A stretch of DNA of 8,247 nucleotides from Paenibacillus sp. (GTDB lineage: Bacteria > Bacillota > Bacilli > Paenibacillales > Paenibacillaceae), in assembly GCA_029256665.1 (NCBI GenBank), contig JAQSXN010000141.1, positions 1 to 8,247 on the forward strand. Direction: 5' to 3'. The notes under the pieces were generated by a model. The model ran no database searches and was not told the origin of the DNA. It saw nothing but the letters and a program-made list of their open reading frames with translations. The position numbers were made by a program, and so were the translations under genes. Numbering within the stretch: position 1 is the stretch's first letter; the number at the start of each line of letters is the position of its first letter. Positions 1-5,108 of the stretch are shown here, in pieces.

Positions 1-549
1 GAGCGCCGGATCCGTCAGCGCCATCAGCTTGTCGATTTCTTCCGGCGTTTCCACGACCGTCCCCCCGTGATGGTGATAAGTCAGCTTCAGCCTGTAGGTA
101 TTGGCGATTCGCCCTGCCTCGTTAAGCCCTTCGGCCAAGCTTGCCCATCCCGCCTCGTCCAAGGGGATGATCTCCCGCTCGTTCGGCGTGCGCCTCGGAT
201 CGAAGTGCAGCGAGCCGCCCACCTCGCAAGTGCTGATCACTTCGCCGCCCATCTCCCGCAAAAAAATCGCGTGCTTGCGATACGCCGCAAGCTCCCGCTC
301 CCGGTACGCCGGATCCGAGAACAGCACCGATTTCCATTGGGACACGAGCTTGATCCCCCGTTTCGAGAGCTCCTCCTTTAGAAGCGCCACGTCGGACGGA
401 TATTTCCTGCCCATCTCCGTGCCAGTCAAGCCGAGCGAGCGGATATCGTCCAAAATTTGCTCGTACGTCGTATGCTCGCCATGCTCCTTTACGTCTTCTC
501 CGACCCAATTGATCGGATGCGCGCCTAACCGAAAGGGAAATGCGGACAT
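1..549 (-). CDS. iolE: myo-inosose-2 dehydratase IolE (5' part, runs off window)
   Basis: The product dehydrates 2-keto-myo-inositol (inosose) to 3D-(3,5/4)-trihydroxycyclohexane-1,2-dione, the second step of cytoplasmic inositol catabolism. The frame is open from an ATG at 549 to the window edge, giving 183 residues of a family usually near 300. Visible family marks are the N-terminal GAHPINW (residues 9-15), TGTEMGRKYP (42-51) and the strand motif TYHHHGGTVVETPEE (157-171), close to the IolE signature of a TIM-barrel sugar isomerase/dehydratase. A GGAGG lies at 557-561, seven bases before the ATG. It follows iolD after 48 bases on the same strand, so the two are almost surely one transcript, matching the D-E order of the Bacillus iol operon. 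A related xylose-isomerase-like protein is possible, but the motif and the neighbour favour IolE. The catalytic C-terminal half is not visible. Confidence 0.88.
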   Translation of the reverse strand, partial: MSAFPFRLGAHPINWVGEDVKEHGEHTTYEQILDDIRSLGLTGTEMGRKYPSDVALLKEELSKRGIKLVSQWKSVLFSDPAYRERELAAYRKHAIFLREMGGEVISTCEVGGSLHFDPRRTPNEREIIPLDEAGWASLAEGLNEAGRIANTYRLKLTYHHHGGTVVETPEEIDKLMALTDPAL

Positions 550-597
550 GCTCCTGCCTCCTTCTCCTGATCAAAGTGGTTCTCTTCCCGACTCGCG

Positions 598-2517
598 CTA
601 ATAAGCTTTCGCCCGGGATAATTGCTCATTCATCGCTTGATGGGCGTCCGTGACCTTCTTGCTCGCGGATACCTCCGGCACGGCGACGTTCCACCACGAC
701 TCGTACCCGTCCGTGTTCGTGCCCGACAGCACCGCGATCTCGATCAGCGTCGTTCGCGGCTCGTTCTTCGCTGCGAGCAGCGCCTGCCGGAGCCCCTCCG
801 CGTCGCGGGCTTTGTAGGAAGCCGCGCCAAGGCTGGCCGCGTGGGCCGCGAAATCGATCGCGAGCGGCTCCCCCGTGTAAGCGCCGGTCGACGGCTCCTT
901 ATAGCGGAACTCGTTGCCGAAGCCGTCGCTTCCGTTGCTGCGCTGCAGATTGTGAATGCACTGGAAGCCGTGGTTGTCGAACAGGAGCACCGTTATTTTC
1001 CGGCCTTCCTGCAAGCTCGTCAGCAGCTCGGAATGAAGCATCAGGTAGCTGCCGTCGCCGACGAGCGCGTAGACCTCGCGATCAGGCTCCGCGAGCGCGA
1101 CGCCGAACGCGCCGCTGACCTCGTAGCCCATGCACGAGAAGCCGTATTCCATGTGGTAGTTCTCCGGGCCGGCGGCGCGCCATAACCGGTGCAGATCGCC
1201 TGGGAGGCTTCCCGCAGCGCATACGATGACGGCATCCTCGCCGATCGTCTCGTTAATAACGCCAAGCGCCCTCGTCTGAGAGAGGCCGTCCGTCCTTTCG
1301 AGCGCGTACAGCCGGTCGACCTCCGCCTTCCACTCCGCTTGCAGACTCGCTAGCCCGCCTTCGCCTCGCACCCTGGACTCTTCCGCCGCGGTCGCGCACC
1401 GTGTCGGCAGCCCGCCTTCGTCGCCAGGCCGGGTCTGCTCCGATGCCGCAAGACGTTCGCTCAACAAACGCAGCGACTCCTTCGCGTCGGCGATGAGCGC
1501 CATGCCTTCCAGCTTGACGCCGTCCATCAGGTTGACGTTGAGGTTCAGGAATCGCGCATGAGGAGCGAACGCCGACTTGGACGCCGTCGTGAAGTCGGAA
1601 TACCTCGTGCCGATGCCGATAATCAGATCGGCCTCCTTGGCCAGCTTGTTCGCGGCCAGCGAGCCGGTCACCCCGACGGCCCCTGCGTTCATTGGATGCT
1701 CCCAATGCAGGGAGCCCTTGCCCGCCTGCGTCTCCGCGACCGGGATGCCGAACCGTTCGGCGAACGCCGCGAGCTCGGCTGTCGCGCCGGCGTACTTCAC
1801 GCCGCCGCCCGCGATAATGAGCGGGCTGCCGTGCGAGCGTATCAACTCTGCCGCTCGCCGCAGGGCATCGGCGGACGGCGGTCTGCGCTCGATGTAGTGA
1901 ACTCTTTTCTCGAAGAACGCCTCCGGGTAGTCGTAGGCCTCGGCCTGGACGTCTTGGGGCAGCGCCAGCGTAACGGCCCCCGTCTCCGCAGGGTCCGTCA
2001 GGACCCGCATCGCGCCCAGGGCCGAGGACATCAGCTGCTCCGGACGCGAGATCCGATCCCAGAACCGGCTGACCGGCTTGAAGCAATCCGTCGCGGACAC
2101 CGTATAGTCGTGGCCGGCCTCGACCTGTTGCAGCACCGGATCGGGCTGCCGCGTGGCGAAGTTGTCTCCCGGCAGCAATAGCAGCGGAATGCGGTTGACC
2201 GTCGCCGTGCCAGCCGCCGTGACCATATTGAGGGCCCCCGGCCCTATGGATGTCGTGCAGGCGTAAATTCGCTTGCGGTTCGCCTGCTTGGCGTACGCGA
2301 TTGCCGCGTGCGCCATTCCTTGCTCGTTCTTGCCCTGCACGAACGCCAATTCCCCGCGGCCGCGCTCCAACGCCTCGCCGATGCCGGTCACGTTGCCATG
2401 GCCGAATATGCCCATGACTCCCGTGACGAACTTCGTCTCAAGGCCGTCTTCCGAGATGTACTGCCGATCCAAGAATCGCAGCAGCGCCTGTGCCATCGTT
2501 AAGCGAATCGTTCCCAT
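598..2517 (-). CDS. iolD: 3D-(3,5/4)-trihydroxycyclohexane-1,2-dione hydrolase IolD
   Basis: This thiamine-diphosphate enzyme opens the inositol-derived diketone ring to 5-deoxy-D-glucuronate, the step after IolE. The 639 residues match the family's usual length of about 640. The N-terminal Pyr domain carries FGHGNV (38-43) and QGKNEQGMAHAA (61-72) with the likely cofactor-activating Glu65. The middle domain carries GIGTRYSDF (301-309). The C-terminal PP domain has GDGSYLM (487-493) ending in FDNHGF (513-518), the metal-diphosphate motif, and the IolD-like DGYESWWNVAV (603-613). I chose the ATG at 2517 because GGGGAGG lies seven bases upstream; an in-frame TTG at 2535 starts before that site and is unlikely. 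The domain linker (about 361-390) is Gly/Arg/Glu-rich and looks unlike Bacillus IolD. It stops with TAG, 48 bases before iolE. Expression probably depends on the repeated palindromes at 2540-2610. Confidence 0.96.
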   Translation of the reverse strand: MGTIRLTMAQALLRFLDRQYISEDGLETKFVTGVMGIFGHGNVTGIGEALERGRGELAFVQGKNEQGMAHAAIAYAKQANRKRIYACTTSIGPGALNMVTAAGTATVNRIPLLLLPGDNFATRQPDPVLQQVEAGHDYTVSATDCFKPVSRFWDRISRPEQLMSSALGAMRVLTDPAETGAVTLALPQDVQAEAYDYPEAFFEKRVHYIERRPPSADALRRAAELIRSHGSPLIIAGGGVKYAGATAELAAFAERFGIPVAETQAGKGSLHWEHPMNAGAVGVTGSLAANKLAKEADLIIGIGTRYSDFTTASKSAFAPHARFLNLNVNLMDGVKLEGMALIADAKESLRLLSERLAASEQTRPGDEGGLPTRCATAAEESRVRGEGGLASLQAEWKAEVDRLYALERTDGLSQTRALGVINETIGEDAVIVCAAGSLPGDLHRLWRAAGPENYHMEYGFSCMGYEVSGAFGVALAEPDREVYALVGDGSYLMLHSELLTSLQEGRKITVLLFDNHGFQCIHNLQRSNGSDGFGNEFRYKEPSTGAYTGEPLAIDFAAHAASLGAASYKARDAEGLRQALLAAKNEPRTTLIEIAVLSGTNTDGYESWWNVAVPEVSASKKVTDAHQAMNEQLSRAKAY

Positions 2518-2524
2518 TCGAGAG

Positions 2525-2531
2525 CCTCCCC
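2525..2531 (-). promoter_or_regulatory. iolD ribosome binding site
   Basis: GGGGAGG on the minus strand, seven bases before the ATG at 2517. It fixes the start and rules out the in-frame TTG at 2535, which lies upstream of it. Confidence 0.85.
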
Positions 2532-2539
2532 TCAATCAG

Positions 2540-2550
2540 TAAAGCGCTTA
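2540..2550. promoter_or_regulatory. palindromic operator copy 1 (LacI/CcpA-like)
   Basis: TAAAGCGCTTA contains the perfect 8-base palindrome AAGCGCTT. The same 11 bases recur exactly 60 bases away at 2600. CG-centred palindromes of this sort are typical of LacI-family operators, including CcpA cre sites. This copy would lie in the iolD leader, downstream of the proposed minus-strand promoter. The protein that binds it cannot be named from sequence; no regulator gene is next to it here. Confidence 0.55.
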
Positions 2551-2567
2551 TGAATATGCGCTTTCAT
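2550..2567. promoter_or_regulatory. degenerate third operator-like inverted repeat
   Basis: An inverted repeat with arms ATGAA (2550-2554) and TTCAT (2563-2567) encloses GCGC. Read on the minus strand it begins ATGAAAGCGC, which is one good half of a cre-type site; the other half is poor. It lies between the two exact copies and overlaps the weak plus-strand -35 region. Confidence 0.35.
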
Positions 2568-2590
2568 AATTCCGTAAAACGTATTATAAT
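2563..2590 (+). promoter_or_regulatory. sigma-A promoter for the 225-residue gene
   Basis: A perfect -10 TATAAT at 2585-2590 is preceded after 16 bases by a weak -35 TTCATA (four of six bases). Transcription would begin near 2597, just ahead of operator copy 2 at 2600-2610, a good position for a repressor. The weak -35 suggests that the promoter is modest or controlled. Confidence 0.55.
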
Positions 2591-2611
2591 CGTGTTAGGT
2601 AAAGCGCTTAA
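2583..2611 (-). promoter_or_regulatory. sigma-A promoter for iolD-iolE
   Basis: ATTATAAT at 2583-2590 gives a second perfect TATAAT on the minus strand (2588 down to 2583). A weak -35 TTAAGC lies at 2611-2606 with a 17-base spacer and overlaps operator copy 2. The two divergent -10 boxes share four bases, so polymerase could hardly occupy both promoters at once. Transcription would start near 2576, leaving a leader of about 59 bases. Confidence 0.45.
2600..2610. promoter_or_regulatory. palindromic operator copy 2 (LacI/CcpA-like)
   Basis: Second exact copy of TAAAGCGCTTA. It overlaps the proposed minus-strand -35 and sits just downstream of the plus-strand start point, so one bound protein could block both divergent promoters. 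Confidence 0.55.
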
Positions 2612-2669
2612 TCTTAACTTACATGAAACCGCGTTCCAAATCAATCCTTTTTTGGGGAGGCATTCTTTC

Positions 2670-3347
2670 ATGACCGAATTCACGCTTCACGAACGCCAGC
2701 GCGAGGTCGCGCTCCGCTTAGCGCCGGTTCTGATGATGGACAGACTCGAGCCGTTCCGTCCCGTTCGCGTCGGCATTACCGTATTCGAGGCGCCAGGCCA
2801 CTCGCCCTCGTTCAACCGCAGGATCGAGTTCGAGCCGGACCGGATCGCCTCGGTCATCGAATACGCCATGTATTGGGACTACGACATCCAGCATCTCTAC
2901 GAGCTGGAGCACGCGTGGATTTACGTGGATCACGAAGGGAAAGTCGCGCGCTGCGAAGCCAGCTCGCACGGCAGCTACAAGCTCGGGTTATTGAGAGACG
3001 GAAGCAACCTGACCGACGACGGCCGAGTGAAGCTGTTCGTGCAGCCCGGCAAACACGCCATGTCCGCGCTCGAGGAAGTATTCCGGCTCTATCCGAACGT
3101 CGAAAGCTGCTGCATGGAGGAAGCCGGAACGGGCGGCGTGCTGGAGAACGAGTTGTTTCGGGGGCAGTTCAAGTACGGCGGGGATATCGACAAGCTGGCG
3201 GAGGCGCATCTTCGATCGTTCGCGTTCCGTCCCAGCTTCGAGTACGTCCCTTACGAATGGGAATCGGAGATGTTCGTCTCTTGGGAGGAGCTGCGCGACT
3301 TCATCCCGGAGCGCATGAAAGCTTTGCAGGCTTCCCTTATGCCATAA
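2670..3347 (+). CDS. uncharacterised protein divergent from iolD
   Basis: A 225-residue protein that I do not recognise. The start is the ATG at 2670, with GGGGAGG at 2654-2660 nine bases upstream; the frame stays open further upstream, but that stretch is the control region. No signal peptide or membrane segment is visible, so it is probably cytoplasmic. The striking part is residues 65-101: YAMYWDYDIQHLYELEHAWIYV followed by EASSHGSYK, with His75, Glu78, Glu80, His81 and His100 set among aromatic residues. This could be a metal or ligand pocket, but that is inference. It is not IolB: I see none of that isomerase's motifs and its length is shorter. The shared control region with iolDE suggests a link to inositol or related carbohydrate use. 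Confidence 0.85.
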   Translation: MTEFTLHERQREVALRLAPVLMMDRLEPFRPVRVGITVFEAPGHSPSFNRRIEFEPDRIASVIEYAMYWDYDIQHLYELEHAWIYVDHEGKVARCEASSHGSYKLGLLRDGSNLTDDGRVKLFVQPGKHAMSALEEVFRLYPNVESCCMEEAGTGGVLENELFRGQFKYGGDIDKLAEAHLRSFAFRPSFEYVPYEWESEMFVSWEELRDFIPERMKALQASLMP

Positions 3348-3375
3348 GCACGGCCATACTCGCGAGCGCGAGAAG

Positions 3376-3490
3376 AGGAGGAGCGAATGGACCGGCAATC
3401 GTTCCCCCTGACCCCGCTGCTTCCGAAAATAAAAAATCCCTTATCCAAGCTTCCCGTTACGAGCCGCTTCAATAAAGGATGTCATACCCG
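3376..3490 (+). other. strong SD-ATG leading into a short doubtful frame
   Basis: AGGAGG at 3376-3381 is followed five bases later by ATG at 3387. The frame it opens runs to 3611, for 74 residues (MDRQSFPLTPLLPKIK at the start), but its second half is antisense to the confident minus-strand gene ending at 3491. Only the first third lies in free sequence. It may be a real small gene, a truncated remnant at the edge of the island, or chance. I see no clear terminator in this stretch. Confidence 0.25.
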
Positions 3491-3979
3491 CTATGTTTGG
3501 CCGCCTTCCCAGTACAGCAGCCCCCATAACTTCAGGGTGTTCGCTACCGAACAGACGCCGTCGCCCAAGCGGCGGTCGAGCGTCGAGCTTTTCTCTCCCC
3601 GCCTCATATAATAGAGCGTCTCCGAATACGAATGCCCCTTCAGGTAACGCAGGGTCACCGCTTGCCGCGACTCCTCGTCCCGAATCATGGATACGGCTCT
3701 TTCGATCGCATTGCTAACGACTTCGCATTCCTCCGCTGCCAGCTTCTGATTGTGCGCTACTTGCACGGCGTTAGCCGTCCGGTTGCCGTACAAGTCGTCG
3801 CCGTCGATTCTTTTCGTTCTCTCGCTTTCGTACAATGTCGTCTTAATGAGCTCTTCATGCTCGCGGTAATCTTTCACCACCAACTTCAATTCTATATAGT
3901 TGCGCAGAAGGCGTTGCGCTTGCTTCTTCTCCTCCGGCGTCGGCTTCTCGAGCACGTTCTTCGCTGCTTGTCCTTTCAT
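3491..3979 (-). CDS. ArpU/RinA-type phage transcription activator (sigma region-4-like)
   Basis: A 162-residue protein resembling the small sigma-like regulators (ArpU, RinA, PBSX Pcf type) that switch on late or packaging genes in Firmicute phages. It is rich in charged helix: residues 14-60 look coiled-coil-like. Residues 101-153 (DEESRQAVTLRYLKGHSYSE, then a basic RRGEK and a second helix to LKLWGLL) look like a region-4 helix-turn-helix. The ATG at 3979 is preferred; it is preceded by a run of G that can act as a weak ribosome binding site. An in-frame TTG at 4000 lies inside an operator and is unlikely. It is divergent from the Xre repressor, and its promoter is covered by the repressor-type operators, so it is probably silenced by that protein. 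No phage structural gene is nearby, so its target is unknown. The family assignment is by general appearance. Confidence 0.78.
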   Translation of the reverse strand: MKGQAAKNVLEKPTPEEKKQAQRLLRNYIELKLVVKDYREHEELIKTTLYESERTKRIDGDDLYGNRTANAVQVAHNQKLAAEECEVVSNAIERAVSMIRDEESRQAVTLRYLKGHSYSETLYYMRRGEKSSTLDRRLGDGVCSVANTLKLWGLLYWEGGQT

Positions 3980-3994
3980 TGCGATCCCCCCCCG

Positions 3995-4011
3995 GTACAA
4001 GATTCTTGTAC
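3995..4011. promoter_or_regulatory. operator O1, perfect 17-bp palindrome
   Basis: GTACAAGATTCTTGTAC is a perfect inverted repeat around a single central base. It lies just downstream of the predicted start of the minus-strand activator transcript and immediately before its G-rich ribosome binding site. Confidence 0.85.
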
Positions 4012-4022
4012 TTTATAACTTC

Positions 4023-4051
4023 ATGTTAAGTACAAGAAGCTTGTATGTCAA
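4023..4051 (-). promoter_or_regulatory. promoter of the ArpU-like gene
   Basis: On the minus strand a perfect -35 TTGACA (4051-4046) is followed after 17 bases by TAACAT (4028-4023, four of six). Operator O2 nearly fills the spacer, which is a position for direct repression. The start point would be near 4016. Confidence 0.68.
4030..4046. promoter_or_regulatory. operator O2
   Basis: GTACAAGAAGCTTGTAT keeps a perfect left arm and differs from the O1 palindrome at two right-arm positions. It sits between the -35 and -10 of the activator promoter. Its centre is 35 bases from that of O1. Confidence 0.78.
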
Positions 4052-4058
4052 CTCAAAA

Positions 4059-4075
4059 GTACAAGATTCTTGTTT
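4059..4075. promoter_or_regulatory. operator O3
   Basis: GTACAAGATTCTTGTTT matches O1 at 15 of 17 positions. It lies between the two promoters, upstream of both -35 boxes, with its centre 29 bases from O2 and 41 from O4. It may help co-operative binding rather than block polymerase directly. Confidence 0.75.
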
Positions 4076-4078
4076 TTA

Positions 4079-4106
4079 TTGCAATATTACTGATTTGATG
4101 TACAAT
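4079..4106 (+). promoter_or_regulatory. promoter of the Xre repressor gene
   Basis: TTGCAA (4079-4084, four of six) and TACAAT (4101-4106, five of six) are separated by 16 bases. The -10 lies inside operator O4, so the repressor probably limits its own synthesis. A TATACT at 4106-4111 is an alternative -10 but has no matching -35. Confidence 0.6.
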
Positions 4107-4116
4107 ATACTTGTAC
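4100..4116. promoter_or_regulatory. operator O4
   Basis: GTACAATATACTTGTAC keeps both outer arms (GTACAA and TTGTAC) with a changed centre. It covers the -10 of the repressor promoter. The changed centre could give it a different affinity from O1, as in phage switches. Confidence 0.75.
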
Positions 4117-4162
4117 TTTACCTATCGCGAATAGTTTGTCATGATAATAAGGAGAGATACCC

Positions 4163-4630
4163 GTGTTCAGAGCCGATCGGTTAACGGAACGACGAAAGCT
4201 TCATAAGCTCACGCAAGAGCAGCTTGCGCGACAAGTTGACCTGACCAAGGCCGCGATCAGCAACTACGAGCAAGGCCGCAGCGCTCCTCCTTACGAGACG
4301 TTGACCGTTCTCGTTGACGCGCTTCGGACCAATGCCGATTATTTGCTGGGACTGACGGATAATCCGGACGCGATAGCGCCTGTCAAACCGTTTTTCGCAG
4401 AGCATGAGAACTCGACCGACTTATCATCGGATCCGGCAGCGTCGACTTCCGAAGGCAAGCGGCAAGAGTCCGGAGCGGACCCCGGCGTCTACATCGCCTA
4501 TCTCGGCGGACCGCCGGAAGAGATGGACGAGGAAGAAGCCGAGCATCTGAAGCGCGAGCTGGAGATGTTCCGGGCGTTCAAGGAGAAACGGCGCAGAGAC
4601 CGGGAGGCTGGCGGCAATAGCCAAGCGTGA
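4163..4630 (+). CDS. Xre/Cro-CI family repressor
   Basis: A 155-residue DNA-binding protein and probably the repressor of this island. Residues 6-60 form the Cro/CI five-helix domain: TQEQLARQVDL (17-27) is the first helix of the HTH and TKAAISNYEQGRSAP (28-42) is the recognition helix and its exit. LRTNADYLLGLTD (54-66) is the usual domain end. Residues 70-108 are a loose linker, then an acidic patch (119-126) and a basic helix (129-147) that may be used for dimer contact or recognition by the peptidase. The start is a GTG with GGAG at 4151-4154. Four matching palindromes just upstream suggest autoregulation and repression of the divergent activator. Unlike most Xre-ImmA pairs, the peptidase gene does not follow directly but 478 bases later. 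Its operator specificity is inferred from position. Confidence 0.93.
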   Translation: MFRADRLTERRKLHKLTQEQLARQVDLTKAAISNYEQGRSAPPYETLTVLVDALRTNADYLLGLTDNPDAIAPVKPFFAEHENSTDLSSDPAASTSEGKRQESGADPGVYIAYLGGPPEEMDEEEAEHLKRELEMFRAFKEKRRRDREAGGNSQA

Positions 4631-4660
4631 TGCTGCCGATTTTCGGGACTAGCCCCTGCA

Positions 4661-4754
4661 GGCGTCACTAGCGTTAGCTTCCTCTTTTCGGCACCAGCCT
4701 ACTGAGGGCAGCATTAGCTTCCGCTTCATTGCCATAGCAAGCGGCACTGGCTTC
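4661..4754 (-). repeat. three degenerate GAAGCYARYGC repeat units
   Basis: On the minus strand units begin at 4754 (GAAGCCAGTGCCGC), 4721 (GAAGCTAATGCTGCC) and 4681 (GAAGCTAACGCTAGTGACGCC), with 33- and 40-base spacing. The second and third units are each followed about 20-25 bases later by CCGAAAA. TTAGCTTCC on the plus strand recurs at 4674 and 4714. The pattern looks like a decayed tandem repeat or one member of a dispersed intergenic family; copies elsewhere cannot be seen here. Confidence 0.45.
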
Positions 4755-4872
4755 TGATTTCCAGCCACACCCATTAAGGCTGCCTATACCGAATCACGCC
4801 TATCGGGTCGCATATCCTGTTTCGCCTGACGATCCCGCTTGCTTAACGCGCCCGTTCGGGCAGCTTTGGCAC

Positions 4873-4927
4873 GGCAACAACAACAACGACAACAACAACA
4901 ACGACAACAACGACAACAACGACAACA
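4873..4927 (+). repeat. AAC/GAC trinucleotide tract
   Basis: About 17 consecutive AAC or GAC triplets in the pattern N4-D-N4-D-N2-D-N2-D-N when read as Asn/Asp. All changes from the AAC unit are A-to-G at the same triplet position. The changes are silent in the ACA/ACG (Thr) frame and in the minus-strand GTT/GTC (Val) frame. Replication slippage is the likely origin; whether it is ever translated is unclear. Confidence 0.85.
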
Positions 4928-5075
4928 AGACCCTCATCAAGGTGAAACGGCTGCCCCGTCCTCTAGCATCGCGGCACGTTTCAGTCCGAGAAATACAGGC
5001 CAAGTATGAAGAACGCGGATACTTTCCTATATTTCAAGCCGACCCCCTAGCGGGTTAATTTTTTGGCCATGAATA

Positions 5076-5089
5076 CGAACATACATTCT
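5076..5089. promoter_or_regulatory. LexA (SOS)-like box ahead of the ImmA-like gene
   Basis: CGAACATACATTCT fits the Bacillus LexA consensus CGAACRNRYGTTYG at 12 of 14 positions (the mismatches are the central G and the last G). It ends seven bases before the AGGAGG of the peptidase gene. It overlaps ATACATTCTTGTAT (5081-5094), which resembles half of the island operators. No clear -35/-10 pair is visible around it, so the call is tentative. Confidence 0.4.
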
Positions 5090-5108
5090 TGTATTTAGGA
5101 GGAGCGTC

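Larger units (their letters stand above)
4631..5108 (+). other. 478-bp repeat-bearing gap between repressor and peptidase genes
   Basis: No convincing gene. From left to right it holds three degenerate repeat units (4661-4754), a sequence with stops in most frames, an AAC/GAC tract (4873-4927) and, just before the peptidase gene, a LexA-like box. One plus-strand frame is open from 4738 to the TAA at 5056-5058 and reads through the tract as Asn/Asp, then VKRLPRPLASRHVSVREI and on to FQADPLAG. It has no ATG, and its only GTG start (4942) lacks a ribosome binding site, so it may be the tail of a decayed gene. A minus-strand poly-Leu frame (5003-4800) reflects the tract and is not called. Confidence 0.6.

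Noticed and set aside
122..574. Minus-strand 150-codon frame overlapping iolE
   Set aside because: Arg/Gly-rich out-of-frame reading; the frame starting at 549 has clear IolE motifs and a better ribosome binding site.
622..1185. Long plus-strand frame opposite iolD
   Set aside because: It is an antisense shadow of a well-supported gene, rich in Arg, with no recognisable domain; the same holds for the other plus-strand frames opposite 598-2517.
2518..2669. Classic IolR operator
   Set aside because: I cannot see the tandem repeats described for Bacillus IolR; the repeats here are CG-centred palindromes of LacI/CcpA style.
2670..3347. Reading the gene next to iolD as iolB (5-deoxyglucuronate isomerase)
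   Set aside because: None of the IolB cupin motifs is visible and the protein is shorter than that family.
4800..5003. Minus-strand 67-codon frame with a long Leu/Ser run resembling a lipoprotein signal
   Set aside because: The hydrophobic run is only the complement of the AAC/GAC tract; the start has no good ribosome binding site and the flanking residues look random.
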